This document shows, piece after piece, positions 18,234 through 27,234 of a DNA stretch of 64,000 bases. The translations under genes and the position numbers were made by a program. The DNA is from JBHJGM01 sp050331815 (GTDB taxonomy: Bacteria; Verrucomicrobiota; Verrucomicrobiia; Opitutales; JBHJGM01). The stretch lies in the NCBI GenBank assembly GCA_050331815.1, contig JBHJGM010000008.1:1-64000 (forward strand), read 5' to 3'. The notes under the pieces were generated by a model, which was not told the DNA's origin, searched no databases, and saw nothing but the letters and a program-made list of their open reading frames with translations. Position 1 is the stretch's first letter. Each line of letters starts with the position of its first letter.

Positions 18234-19382
18234 ATGAGACCAAGACGACCCCTGATTACTTTCGTTGTTTTTTTGCTGACCCTGATCTGGAGCACGCCCC
18301 TGCTCTTTAGCCAGCAGGAGCCCGATCCGGAACAGCTTTTCCGCCAACTGGGCGAGCGCCCCATCCCGGTTCAACTGGGCAACCAGACCTACACCCTGCT
18401 GCGCCGCGACGGCGAGCGCATGGTCTTTCAGGTGGCGAACAACCCGGGTGCCACGTTTTCCCGCGGCATCGACGACCCTGAGCTGACGCTTTTCCTGCCG
18501 GAGCCGCAGGCCTTTCGCGAGGCGAAAACGCAGTCACGCCAGGGCGAGTGGGACAAGGTGGTCACCGGCCTGCGCCCCATCGCCTACCCGCTCGTGCGTT
18601 ACCTGCGCCTGCCCCCGGAAAAATTCAACATTCACGAAATCGTGGAATTGTTTTTACAGGCCCTGATCGAAACCGGGCGCACAAACGAGGCCAAGGCCAT
18701 CTTGGACCGCCACACCTTCGCCGACCTGCCCCGCACCTTCGCCGGCCTGGGGCTGGACCTGGCGACCAAATTCGTCGAGCAGGGCAACGACTCCGACGCG
18801 CTCCTGCTGATCGACAAGGCGCTCAACCAAACCGAAGGCGCGAGCGACAAATACCTGCCTATCTTCCTGAAGTTTACCGGCGAGCTGCGCGACAACGAGC
18901 GCTGGGGTTCGGCGGAGAACCTCTACCGGCAGATCGAGAAAATGGGCGATGCCCAACTGGCCAAGCAGGCCGAGCTGTGGATCATCTACATCAACGTGCG
19001 CCGCGCGGCGGAGGAGAACCTCGCGCTGTTGCCGGTCTCGGAAAATTTGCTGGCACAGCTTAGCGGCGTTGAAGCGGGCTCCTCCGAATATGCGCTGCAG
19101 CGCTTCGTTGAAGGTAAGATTCACGCCGTGCGCGAGGAATGGACCGAGGCGCTGGAAAGGCTGGGCGAGGCGGTGATTTACAGCGAAGTCAGCGATGACT
19201 GGATGCCGGAGTTGCTGTTTGAAACCGGGCGCGCCTACCGGATGACCGAACAGGCCGCAGCCGCCCGCTCCGTTTTCGACCAAAATGTGCTCTTTTTCCG
19301 CGACAATCCGTGGGCCCTGCGCAGCCAGAGCGAACTGGACTTGCTGCCGGAACCGCCGACCGAGACGGCTTCGGTTCTGTAA
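18234..19382 (+). CDS. Exported TPR-like protein linked to ExbBD operon
   Basis: 382 residues with a clear signal peptide (ITFVVFLLTLIWSTPLLFS, cleavage near residue 26). Residues 30-90 form a distinct beta-rich region (NQTYTLLRRDGERMVFQV), followed by a helical TPR-like array including AEENLALLPVSENLLAQL and a final LLFETGRAYRMTEQAAAARSV repeat. It begins 12 bp after the large TPR protein and lies 57 bp before ExbB, so it is almost certainly co-transcribed. I infer a periplasmic partner of the ExbBD complex; no enzyme activity is suggested by the sequence. Confidence 0.78.
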   Translation: MRPRRPLITFVVFLLTLIWSTPLLFSQQEPDPEQLFRQLGERPIPVQLGNQTYTLLRRDGERMVFQVANNPGATFSRGIDDPELTLFLPEPQAFREAKTQSRQGEWDKVVTGLRPIAYPLVRYLRLPPEKFNIHEIVELFLQALIETGRTNEAKAILDRHTFADLPRTFAGLGLDLATKFVEQGNDSDALLLIDKALNQTEGASDKYLPIFLKFTGELRDNERWGSAENLYRQIEKMGDAQLAKQAELWIIYINVRRAAEENLALLPVSENLLAQLSGVEAGSSEYALQRFVEGKIHAVREEWTEALERLGEAVIYSEVSDDWMPELLFETGRAYRMTEQAAAARSVFDQNVLFFRDNPWALRSQSELDLLPEPPTETASVL

Positions 19383-19439
19383 GTGATTGTGCCCGAAATA
19401 GTCTTGAACGATTAACGCTTTCCGCAAGAGTTCCCATCC

Positions 19440-20273
19440 ATGCATCGATTACGCTCCTATCCCACGCTGATCGCCAGCCTCCTCACGGCGCTGCTGCTGT
19501 TTGCCTTTTCGACCACCGCGGGCTTTGCCCAGGATGACGCCGATAGTGGTGCCGATGAAGCCGCCGAAAACGCTGAAGCCGAGCCCGAAGGTTCCACCGG
19601 CAACGAAACCGTCTTTCAGCTGATCGCCCAAGGCGGCTGGCCGATGATCGTGCTGGGCATCTTTCTGATGGGTACGGTCGGCCTGAGCATTTACAACTTC
19701 ATGTCGCTGCGGGAGAAGTCGTTCCTGGTGCCGAACACCATCGACGAGCTGGAACCAAAGCTCGCGGCGCTGGACCTGGATAGCGCCCGCCAGATCTGCG
19801 AGGACACACCCTCACCCGTCACCAATATTTTGCTCTCCGGCCTGGACCGCGCCAGCGGCGAACACATCGACACCGCAGCCATGGAAAAGGCCATGGAGGA
19901 AGCCTCGGTGGACGAGCTGGCCGCCCCCTTCGGAATGGTCAGCTACCTGAACGCGATCGCCACGATGTCGCCGATGGTCGGGCTGCTGGGTACGGTTTTG
20001 GGTATGGTGCAGGCCTTTCAAAACATCGCCGCGCAGGGCTTCGGTAACCCGGGCCTGCTTGCGGGCGACATCCAGATGGCGCTCATCACCACGGCGGGCG
20101 GCCTGATCGTAGCGCTGCCCTCGATGCTGGCCTACCTCTACTTCAAAAACCGCTACACCAAGCTCGCCTCTGGCGTGAACCGAGTCGTGGGCGACCTCTT
20201 CCACACGATGCTGCAGGGCGCGCGCGGAGAAGTTCACGCCGAGCCGCATCCGCCGGAAGCCCCGGCCCACTGA
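19440..20273 (+). CDS. exbB: MotA/TolQ/ExbB family proton channel protein
   Basis: 277 residues. A signal-peptide-like N terminus (LIASLLTALLLFAFSTTAGFA) is followed by an acidic linker (about residues 28-55) and three membrane segments: WPMIVLGIFLMGTVGLSIY, then LNAIATMSPMVGLLGTVLGMV and MALITTAGGLIVALPSMLAYL. The last two are the conserved MotA_ExbB core that forms the proton path with ExbD. The cleavable leader plus acidic linker is common in this group and absent in E. coli ExbB. It powers an outer-membrane or envelope process together with the two ExbD genes that follow. No TonB gene accompanies it here. Confidence 0.9.
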   Translation: MHRLRSYPTLIASLLTALLLFAFSTTAGFAQDDADSGADEAAENAEAEPEGSTGNETVFQLIAQGGWPMIVLGIFLMGTVGLSIYNFMSLREKSFLVPNTIDELEPKLAALDLDSARQICEDTPSPVTNILLSGLDRASGEHIDTAAMEKAMEEASVDELAAPFGMVSYLNAIATMSPMVGLLGTVLGMVQAFQNIAAQGFGNPGLLAGDIQMALITTAGGLIVALPSMLAYLYFKNRYTKLASGVNRVVGDLFHTMLQGARGEVHAEPHPPEAPAH

Positions 20274-20317
20274 GCCCAAGACCGCTCACCTGAACTTCAC
20301 GGCAGGCTCAACCACGG

Positions 20318-20752
20318 ATGAAAATCGTCCAGCCCAGCTCCGGCGATGATCGATTCGACCTCACCTCGATGATCGATGTGGTCTTTATCCTGATCTTCTT
20401 CTTCATGCTGGTGGCGGCGGAAATCACCAACGTAGTCGAAATTGAGATGCCCATTGCCGACCGCGCCGTCGTGCCGGAAAATCTGGGTACGCGTCCGCAC
20501 ATCACCGTGGTGGGCAACGATTTTCAGGAAGAGCGCGGTGACGATGCCCGCTACTATTTTGGCCTCAGGCCGCTGGAGCTGAACGAGCTTGTGACCAAGG
20601 TGGCCGAACAGAAAAACAACATCGCCGACTTTGTGGTCTACATTCGCGGCGACAACGACGTGGCTCACCGGCATGTGCGCGCGCTGATGCAGGCGCTCGC
20701 CGAACAAGGCATCACCGAGGTGACCTTTGCCACTCTCCAGGTGCCCGATTGA
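20318..20752 (+). CDS. exbD: ExbD/TolR family protein 1
   Basis: 144 residues with one N-terminal membrane helix (residues about 14-36) containing the essential aspartate in DLTSMIDVVFILIFFFML, followed by a periplasmic domain. ExbD proteins sit in the ExbB pore and couple proton flow to movement. It lies 44 bp after exbB. The periplasmic domain contains a run of charged residues and differs from that of the second ExbD, so the two probably form a heteromer or serve different partners. Confidence 0.9.
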   Translation: MKIVQPSSGDDRFDLTSMIDVVFILIFFFMLVAAEITNVVEIEMPIADRAVVPENLGTRPHITVVGNDFQEERGDDARYYFGLRPLELNELVTKVAEQKNNIADFVVYIRGDNDVAHRHVRALMQALAEQGITEVTFATLQVPD

Positions 20753-20794
20753 GCCACCGTCGCCGGACATCCTTCAACATAACACCCTGAATCC

Positions 20795-21235
20795 ATGGCT
20801 CGCAGACGCATCGATGTTGGTGAAGACACCTTCGACCTCACGCCCATGATCGACGTGACGTTTTTGATGCTGATTTACTTCATGGTCACCACCGACCCGA
20901 AGCAGGAAGCCGATCTGAAGATCGAGATTCCCGTGCCGACCGATACGGCCAAGCCCAGCCCGGAGATCCCGGTCGAAATGGCCGTAAAAATTCTCCCCGA
21001 CGGCACGGTGCTCTTTAACAATTTTCCGGTGGATACCGTGGCCAGTCGCAACATGCCGCAGTTGACCAATCGCTTTCGCGGCAATCTCGAGATCGCCAAA
21101 CGACGCGGGGTCAAAGCCATCCTGACCGTGATCGCACACCCAGCCTCGCAGCACCAGCGCACCGTCGATGTGCTCAATTCCGCTGCCGCGGCCGGACTCG
21201 AATTCGTCACCTTCGCCCTGGGCGAGGACACCTAG
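20795..21235 (+). CDS. exbD: ExbD/TolR family protein 2
   Basis: 146 residues; one membrane helix with the conserved aspartate (FDLTPMIDVTFLMLIYFMV, residues about 11-29), then a periplasmic domain with IPVPTDTAKPSPEIPV and a C-terminal alpha/beta part. Forty-two bases separate it from the first exbD. Two exbD genes behind one exbB is a pattern known from several Gram-negative groups. This gene ends the TPR/ExbBD operon; the following glyoxalase gene starts 114 bp later and may be separate. Confidence 0.9.
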   Translation: MARRRIDVGEDTFDLTPMIDVTFLMLIYFMVTTDPKQEADLKIEIPVPTDTAKPSPEIPVEMAVKILPDGTVLFNNFPVDTVASRNMPQLTNRFRGNLEIAKRRGVKAILTVIAHPASQHQRTVDVLNSAAAAGLEFVTFALGEDT

Positions 21236-21349
21236 GCGGCCAGGTTACGGGACGGGAATTTTTGTCCCGCGCTTGTCGTAGCGCCTGTGGCGTGATTGGC
21301 TGCGCAGTAATCACCTTACACCCAGGTTCGCCTCCACACCGCAAGTATC

Positions 21350-21733
21350 ATGATCGTCAAAAAACTCCTCCACACCCGCATGCGCGTGAACGACCTCGAT
21401 CGCACGGTCGACTTCTACAAAAAGATTCTCGGGCTCGAAGAAGTCCGCCGTTCCGAGTCGCCGCGCGGTTCCAAGCTGGCTTTCCTGCGTACGCCCAACA
21501 GCGATGAGCTGATTGAGATTACATACTTTCCCGGAACGGGCGACGTGCAGGTCCCCGAGGATCTGGTGCACCTGGCCTTCGAAGTGGAAAGCCTCGACAG
21601 CTTTGCTGCGCACCTCAAGGCGCACGGCCTTGAGTTTTCCGACGGTCCAACAGAATCCAGCAGCGGTTCCAAGTTCGCTTTTATCGATGCGCCCGAAGGA
21701 TACGAGATCGAGCTGATTGAACACGGCAAATAA
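21350..21733 (+). CDS. gloA: Lactoylglutathione lyase (glyoxalase I)
   Basis: 127 residues of the vicinal oxygen chelate fold. Four metal ligands are visible in the expected order: H8 (LLHTRMRV), E in LIEITYF (about residue 56), H in VHLAFEV (about 74) and E in YEIELIEH (about 122). The N terminus RVNDLDRTVDFYKKILGL is characteristic of GloA, which converts the hemithioacetal of methylglyoxal and glutathione to lactoylglutathione. Cytoplasmic detoxification enzyme. It is followed by rsmD 53 bp downstream on the same strand. Confidence 0.9.
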   Translation: MIVKKLLHTRMRVNDLDRTVDFYKKILGLEEVRRSESPRGSKLAFLRTPNSDELIEITYFPGTGDVQVPEDLVHLAFEVESLDSFAAHLKAHGLEFSDGPTESSSGSKFAFIDAPEGYEIELIEHGK

Positions 21734-21786
21734 TCCGCACATCTGATTAGAGTTGCGCGCGTTGAGGCTGTGCCCAGCGTGACAGC

Positions 21787-22371
21787 ATGCGAATCACGGG
21801 GGGCCGGGCGGGCGGAGTGTCTTTGAAAGTACCAGCCGGCAGCCACGTGCGGCCAGCCACGGACTTTATGCGCGAAGCGGTTTTTTCTTCGCTCGGTTCG
21901 CTGGTCCAAGGTGCACGGGTACTGGACTTGTTTTCCGGCACCGGAGCGTACGGTCTGGAAGCCTTCAGTCGCGGCGCGCAGGCGGTCACGCTGGTCGAAA
22001 AAAATCCGGCAGCCCTACGCCTTTTGAATACCAACGCGCAAGCAGTAGCCAAAGCGCTCGACGCAGAAGGAGAGCCCTTGGCAGAGTCGATCCACATCGA
22101 AAAAAAAGATGTGTTCAAATGGAAAGGTCCCTGGCGCAGCTTTGATCTGGTATTTGCGGACCCGCCCTACTCGCTCTGGCTGGCCCAGCCCAAGGCCATC
22201 ATCGTGCGCGGACAGGACTACCTCAAGGAGGACAATCCTCGGGGGCGTCTTATCTGCGAGGCCCCTGGCGGGTTTGACCTTATCCCGCCCTCGGGTTTGC
22301 GCATCGTCAAAAAGCTTGGACGCGGCCCACAGCAGCCGGCGGTCACTATCTTTGCCCTTGAGTTCGCCTAA
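21787..22371 (+). CDS. rsmD: 16S rRNA (guanine(966)-N(2))-methyltransferase
   Basis: 194 residues. The N-terminal MRITGGRAGG, the PATDFMREAVFSSL stretch, the SAM-binding motif VLDLFSGTGAYGLEAFSRGA and the catalytic DPPY tetrapeptide (FADPPYSLW, about residue 126) together are diagnostic of RsmD, which methylates G966 of 16S rRNA. Length is normal for the family. Its stop codon overlaps by four bases with the stop of the convergent sugar-kinase gene. Confidence 0.93.
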   Translation: MRITGGRAGGVSLKVPAGSHVRPATDFMREAVFSSLGSLVQGARVLDLFSGTGAYGLEAFSRGAQAVTLVEKNPAALRLLNTNAQAVAKALDAEGEPLAESIHIEKKDVFKWKGPWRSFDLVFADPPYSLWLAQPKAIIVRGQDYLKEDNPRGRLICEAPGGFDLIPPSGLRIVKKLGRGPQQPAVTIFALEFA

Positions 22372-23288
22372 GGCTCACGGGTGAAGAGGGATGACCGCGG
22401 GTAGTCCGGCACCGCCCCGGCTTGCGAGGCCACCCAGCCCGCCAGATGATTTGCGCGATGCAGCGCAGCCTGGCGGTCGTAGTTTTCAGGGTCCAGCAAC
22501 ATCGACTGGAGGTAAGCAGCCAGAAAAGCATCACTCGCGCCGACGGTATCCACCACTTGAATACGTGGGCCTGCAGCGCGGACAAATCCCTTGGAGTCCA
22601 AAAAGGCGGCCCCTTGCGCGCCAAGCGTAACCAGCACCGCTCGTAGGTTGTATTCACGCATAAGACGTTCCATGGCCTGCTGGGTTGCGGCCTCACCGCT
22701 TCCGACTTGCGTCAAGTGCGCAAGTTCATCGGCGTTGAGCTTGAGGAAGTCACACTGCTGCGCGAAGTGCGCCACACGTTCGAGGTCATCATGCGGCGGT
22801 CGCAAATTCACATCGAAAATACGCCACGACTTTGCTTTCGAAGCCGCCTGCAAGAGCGCGTTGAGCCGGGAGCGATTCTCCAAGCTGCGCGTGGCCAGCG
22901 AACCGAAGACCAGCGCGGCACCGCCAGCCACTGTTACAAGCAGGGTTTGCGTAACGGGGATGCGGTCCCAGGCCACCGGCTCAAGAATTTCGTATCGCGG
23001 CTGACCCAGGGCATCCAGCTGAACCTGCACCGTGCCCGTGGGCAGATCCGCGTGGCGCGCCACAGACTCGACTCCAACGCCAGCGGCTTCGACGCAAGTG
23101 AACAACTCATCGCCAAGATCGTCCGCGCCCACGGCGGAAATCAGCGCTGCAGGCATCCCCAGCTTGGCCAGATGAGCCGCCACGTTGAAGGGGGCCCCGC
23201 CGGCACGACGAAGGTCCGGAAAACAATCCCAAAGCACCTCGCCAAAACAGTAGACGGGCGGGAGGTGATTCTGGACTGTATCCATCAT
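22368..23288 (-). CDS. PfkB family sugar kinase (fructokinase-like)
   Basis: 306 residues of the ribokinase/PfkB fold. The N terminus GEVLWDCFPDLRRAGGAPFNVAAHLAKLG has the fructokinase-type substrate region, and the C-terminal ATP/anion-hole motif is DTVGASDAF with the catalytic aspartate; the usual GAGD is GASD here. It phosphorylates a sugar, most probably fructose, in the cytoplasm. It begins 10 bp after the sulfatase stop on the same strand, so both probably share a transcript, which links it to breakdown of a sulfated sugar polymer rather than to sucrose use. Convergent with rsmD. Confidence 0.87.
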   Translation of the reverse strand: MMDTVQNHLPPVYCFGEVLWDCFPDLRRAGGAPFNVAAHLAKLGMPAALISAVGADDLGDELFTCVEAAGVGVESVARHADLPTGTVQVQLDALGQPRYEILEPVAWDRIPVTQTLLVTVAGGAALVFGSLATRSLENRSRLNALLQAASKAKSWRIFDVNLRPPHDDLERVAHFAQQCDFLKLNADELAHLTQVGSGEAATQQAMERLMREYNLRAVLVTLGAQGAAFLDSKGFVRAAGPRIQVVDTVGASDAFLAAYLQSMLLDPENYDRQAALHRANHLAGWVASQAGAVPDYPRSSLFTREP

Positions 23289-23298
23289 CTTGATACGT

Positions 23299-24873
23299 TT
23301 ACCAGATGGTTACGCGACCCGAGCGCGGCAGCGTGACCTCAAAGTTGCGCTCCAAGAGCATCTGGCGGAGGCGGTCCCGGTCGCCCTTGAGGGAGGTCAT
23401 TGCCGCACGATTCTTGGTTTCGTACTCGTCGTCGAAGTGGTCGTAAAGCTCCTCCTCGGCGGTCTCCGGATAGACCGTGTAGCGGAAACGGTCATCGTAC
23501 ACGGAAAGGTTCCGCCGGCGAGGATTGGGCGTGAAGTGCTGGATGAGCACCGGATGCTGGCGCCCGTCGCGGACTACCGCATTCAGGCTTTCGCCGTGGA
23601 GACGATCATCGCTATCTGGTAGCCGTGCTCCACTGAGCTCCAGAAAGGTCGGCAGAAAGTCGACGTTGGAAACCGTCTTTGAGCAGCGTCGGGGCCAGTC
23701 CTCGGCAAACGGGTTTCGCACGATCAGCGGCACGTGGTTAAGGCTCTTGCCAGGCGTCAGGCATTTGCCGTGCATGCCGAAGTCGCCCAGAAAATCCCCG
23801 TGGTCCGAGGTGAAAACGAGCAGGGTGTTGTCCCATTGGCCGGTGGCTTTGAGCGCATTGATGATCTTGCCGACGTTTTGATCGAGCAGGTGATTCAGCG
23901 CATCGGTGTACTGCTGCAGGCGGCGGATGACCTCGGGGCTACGGCTGGCCGCGTCGCGCTTGCGCATGAGGTTGTGCAGCGCCTCGGGCTTGTCGGCATC
24001 GCGCTCGACGTTGTACGGCAGCTTGGACTCCAGCGTTTTGTGCTTTTCAAATTCGCTGGCGAGCTCGCGCGGTGGCACGAAGGGATGGTGCGGATCGGGG
24101 AAGCCCACCCAAAGGCAGAGCGGTTGCGTGGCCGTGTGCTCGCGGATGATGCGCGCGGCGTTGTCGCCAATCCAGGTTGAGTTGTGCGCTTCGACCGGCA
24201 CTGGCGATGGGTAAATCTCCCGCTCCTCGGGAAACTCCAGGGTGCGCGTCTGGCGCTCCGAAGTGATGGCCCGGTCGACTTCCGGAAAGTGATCGCGCAA
24301 CCAAAATCCGTAATGGCCAGCCCGCAGTTCACCATGGCCGATGGTGCACCAGACGTCCTGAAAGCCATAGTACGGCCCGTGCCAGTCGCGCAGGGTTTTG
24401 TCTTCAAACCAGCGCCCACCGTTTTCGTAGTGACCCAGACTGCGGTCGGCTCCAGTGGGTTGAAAGTGCATCTTGCCAACGGAGGCGGTGTGATAACCGG
24501 CGTCGGCTAGACAGTCGGCGAAGGTGGGGATGCCAGTGGTAATCCATTTGCCGGGGAAAACGCTTTCGGCCATTTTTCGCAGGCCATCGGGCAGGGGTAC
24601 ATCCTCGGCTCGGGGCAGGGCCACGCCGTTGGTCCAAAGCCCGTGGTAGCTGGCGTAGGTACCCGTCAGCATGGAGGCACGCGAAGGCTGGCAAATGCTG
24701 CTGGCGGTGATGCAGCGGTCGAAAATCGTGGTTTGGGGGTCTCCGGCCAGCGCCTCCAGATTTGGCGTGACCGCGTAAGGATTCCCGGTGCACCGCAGCG
24801 AATCGTAGCGCTGCTGGTCCGTTGTGATGAAAACAATGTTGGGCTGCTTGGTGGGGTGTTCGGCTTCGGCCAT
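23299..24873 (-). CDS. Type I sulfatase
   Basis: 524 residues. The formylglycine signature CQPSR at residues 61-65 (followed by SMLTGTY) marks a Cys-type sulfatase needing a maturation enzyme. Metal and substrate motifs: PNIVFITTDQQRYDSL at the start, VGKMHFQP, and FTSDHGDFLGDFGMHGK (Asp/His metal ligands). No signal peptide is visible, which is unusual for polysaccharide sulfatases but normal for choline-sulfatase-like enzymes, so it may act on small imported sulfated sugars. It precedes a PfkB kinase and is divergent from a fucose isomerase-like gene, suggesting use of sulfated fucose-containing material. Substrate is inferred from context only. Confidence 0.85.
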   Translation of the reverse strand: MAEAEHPTKQPNIVFITTDQQRYDSLRCTGNPYAVTPNLEALAGDPQTTIFDRCITASSICQPSRASMLTGTYASYHGLWTNGVALPRAEDVPLPDGLRKMAESVFPGKWITTGIPTFADCLADAGYHTASVGKMHFQPTGADRSLGHYENGGRWFEDKTLRDWHGPYYGFQDVWCTIGHGELRAGHYGFWLRDHFPEVDRAITSERQTRTLEFPEEREIYPSPVPVEAHNSTWIGDNAARIIREHTATQPLCLWVGFPDPHHPFVPPRELASEFEKHKTLESKLPYNVERDADKPEALHNLMRKRDAASRSPEVIRRLQQYTDALNHLLDQNVGKIINALKATGQWDNTLLVFTSDHGDFLGDFGMHGKCLTPGKSLNHVPLIVRNPFAEDWPRRCSKTVSNVDFLPTFLELSGARLPDSDDRLHGESLNAVVRDGRQHPVLIQHFTPNPRRRNLSVYDDRFRYTVYPETAEEELYDHFDDEYETKNRAAMTSLKGDRDRLRQMLLERNFEVTLPRSGRVTIW

Positions 24874-25030
24874 GGGCCTACCCTACGAAGAACCCAACCC
24901 CAAAAACAACCCCTGCGATACAGAAGGCGTGGGTTCGAGGCGTCTTTTCGATTGCCAGCAAAGCGCGCGCATCCTGCCATCGCGGTATCACCGCTTTATC
25001 CGTTTGAACCTCCGCCCAAGAACAGAACCT

Positions 25031-26710
25031 ATGAGTGCCGCCATCCCCACAAAGGCTTCCCGTCGCCGTCGTTCCAAAAAATCCTCCAAAGCGCGCAAAC
25101 CCAAGGTGGTCCTCGTGGCCAACGGCGACCTGCGCCTGTCGGCCAACCAAAAATGCTGGCCAGCTCAGGCGGAAATGGAGGCCGAGCTTTTTTCGAGCGT
25201 ACGCAACCTCGGCTACCGTATCGAGCGCGCGCATCCGTACAAAGCCGTCGAGCAGCACGGCTTTATCGGCAGTCAGCGCGAGGGCATGGACGTCTTTGCG
25301 CGCATTGACCGCGACGCGCCGCTCATCGTGGCCGAATGCGTCTGGCAATACAGCCACCATCTGCTGCACGGGCTTGTGGCGCATCGCGGGCCTATCCTGA
25401 CCGTGGCCAACTGGTCGGGCACCTGGCCGGGTCTGGTTGGCATGCTCAACCTCAACGGCTCGCTGACCAAGGCAGGCGTGAAGTATTCGACCCTCTGGAG
25501 CGAGGATTTTTCCGACAAAGCGTTTCAGAAAAAGCTGCAAAAGTGGCTCGAGAGCGGCGAGGTGCGTCACCCGATCAGCCACGTCAAAAAACTCGCCAGC
25601 GCGAAAATGCCAGCGCGCGCGAAGACGGTTGCCCGCAAGCTTGCCGCCGAACTCGACCGTCAACGTGCCATTTTGGGAGTCTTCGATGAGGGCTGCATGG
25701 GCATGTTCAACGCGATCATCCCTGACCACCTGCTGATGCCCACCGGCGTCTTCAAGGAGCGGCTCTCCCAGAGTGCGCTCTATTACGAGATGACCCAGGT
25801 GACGAAGGCCGAGGCCCAAGCGGTATTCGATTGGCTGATACAGAAGGGCATGTCCTTCGACTTTGGCAAGAATGGCAAAACGGAGCTGACCAAGGCCCAG
25901 GTCTTGGAACAGTGCCGTATGTACGTGGCCGCTTGCCGCATCGGCGATGCCTTCGGGTGCGACGCCATCGGCATTCAGTACCAGCAGGGCTTGAAGGATC
26001 TTGCCCCGGCCTCGGATCTGGTCGAAGGCCTGCTCAACAACAGCGAACGCCCGCCGGTGCGCAACGCCCAAGGCGCTACGATCAAGGCCGGAGCCCCCTT
26101 CACCCACTTCAACGAAGTCGATGAGTGCGCGGGCCTGGACGGCATCCTCACCCAGCGTGTTCATGCCGCGCTCGGCCAGCCCGTCGAGAACACGCTGCAC
26201 GACCTTCGCTGGGGCGACGCGGATGCGAGCGGCACCGTCGAAGATTATGTCTGGGTCTTTCTGATCAGCGGTGCCGCGCCACCCGCGCATCACATCAACG
26301 GCTTCAAGGGCACCACCGGCTATCGTCAGCCGCCCATGTATTTCCGCCTGGGCGGTGCCACCTGTGCCGGTGTCGCCAAGCCCGGCGAGATCGTTTGGAG
26401 CCGGATTTTCATCGAGAACGACGCGCTGTGCATGGACCTCGGCCGCGCCAAAGTGGTGAAGCTGCCCGAAGCCGAAACGCGCCGCCGCCTGGAGGCAACG
26501 ACGCCGCAGTGGCCGATCATGCACGCGGTCACCTACGGTGTCTCCCGCGACCAGATGATGGCGCGTCACAAGGCCAATCACTTGCAAGTGGCCTACGCCA
26601 AGGATGCCAAAGGCGCCGACCTCTGCCTTTACTCCAAGGCGCAACTGGCCAGCGAATTGGGCCTGAAGGTCACCCTCTGCGGCACGAAAATCGATGGCAA
26701 GCCGTTCTGA
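25031..26710 (+). CDS. Fucose/arabinose isomerase-family protein with basic N terminus
   Basis: 559 residues from the ATG at 25031; the frame is open further upstream but overlaps the divergent sulfatase start. The first 24 residues are strikingly basic (RRRRSKKSSKARK) before KVVLVANGDLRL begins the folded part. The three-domain plan (residues 25-185; 190-375; 376-559) with EGCMGMFNAIIPDHLL, NEVDECAGLDG and a late KANHLQVAY histidine resembles L-fucose isomerase-type ketol isomerases with E, D and H metal ligands. Likely interconverts an aldose and ketose. Context of sulfatase, lactonase and DeoR regulator supports sugar catabolism. Family assignment is moderate. Confidence 0.62.
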   Translation: MSAAIPTKASRRRRSKKSSKARKPKVVLVANGDLRLSANQKCWPAQAEMEAELFSSVRNLGYRIERAHPYKAVEQHGFIGSQREGMDVFARIDRDAPLIVAECVWQYSHHLLHGLVAHRGPILTVANWSGTWPGLVGMLNLNGSLTKAGVKYSTLWSEDFSDKAFQKKLQKWLESGEVRHPISHVKKLASAKMPARAKTVARKLAAELDRQRAILGVFDEGCMGMFNAIIPDHLLMPTGVFKERLSQSALYYEMTQVTKAEAQAVFDWLIQKGMSFDFGKNGKTELTKAQVLEQCRMYVAACRIGDAFGCDAIGIQYQQGLKDLAPASDLVEGLLNNSERPPVRNAQGATIKAGAPFTHFNEVDECAGLDGILTQRVHAALGQPVENTLHDLRWGDADASGTVEDYVWVFLISGAAPPAHHINGFKGTTGYRQPPMYFRLGGATCAGVAKPGEIVWSRIFIENDALCMDLGRAKVVKLPEAETRRRLEATTPQWPIMHAVTYGVSRDQMMARHKANHLQVAYAKDAKGADLCLYSKAQLASELGLKVTLCGTKIDGKPF

Positions 26711-26773
26711 ACAACCTCACCCCGGGAAGAATGCCATCGCCGCTGACGGGACGAAGTTTCTAGGATTGCCGCC

Positions 26774-27196
26774 ATGCCTTCGCTCCAACCGCGCATCGTC
26801 GAGACGTGCCTGTACACTGAAGACCTCGAAGCCGCCGAGCGCTTTTACACGGCGCTGCTTGGGCTGGAGGTCGTGGCCCGGGACGCGGGTCGGCATGTGT
26901 TTCTGCGCTGCGGTGCAAGCATGCTGCTGATCTTCAACCCTAAGGTCTCACAACTAGCATCTTCCAACGATGATGCGATCGATGTACCCGAACACGGCGC
27001 GTTTGGCCCGGGGCATGTGGCCTTCAGTCTGAAAGAGTCCGAGGCCGAAGATTGGCGGGCGCGGCTGAACGCGCAGGGTGTGGCCATCGAACGCGAGTTC
27101 GAGTGGCCGGGAGGCAGCGGGTACTCGATTTACTTTCGCGACCCGGCGGGCAATTCGCTAGAGTTAGTCACCCCGCGGCTGTGGGGGCTGGATTAA
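26774..27196 (+). CDS. VOC family (glyoxalase/bleomycin-resistance-like) protein
   Basis: 140 residues of the vicinal oxygen chelate superfamily: ETCLYTEDLEAAERFYTALLGLEVV at the start, GPGHVAFSLKESEAEDW in the middle and IYFRDPAGNSLELVTP at the end are the three typical strands. A histidine (GHVAF) and glutamate (SLELV) are possible metal ligands. Members include dioxygenases, glutathione transferases and glyoxalase-like enzymes, so reaction cannot be named. It lies 63 bp after the isomerase-like gene and 38 bp before the lactonase gene. Confidence 0.82.
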   Translation: MPSLQPRIVETCLYTEDLEAAERFYTALLGLEVVARDAGRHVFLRCGASMLLIFNPKVSQLASSNDDAIDVPEHGAFGPGHVAFSLKESEAEDWRARLNAQGVAIEREFEWPGGSGYSIYFRDPAGNSLELVTPRLWGLD

Positions 27197-27234
27197 GGCT
27201 GGCGTTTCAAGGGGGCGTCTGTAGGGCTCAAGAC

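Noticed and set aside
21247..21275. Terminator after the second exbD
   Set aside because: A short GGGAC/GTCCC pairing has its T-run in the loop, not after the stem.
24878..26644. 588-codon minus-strand open frame opposite the isomerase-like gene
   Set aside because: High-GC antisense shadow: no motifs, His/Gly/Ala-rich composition, fully inside a well-supported plus-strand gene.
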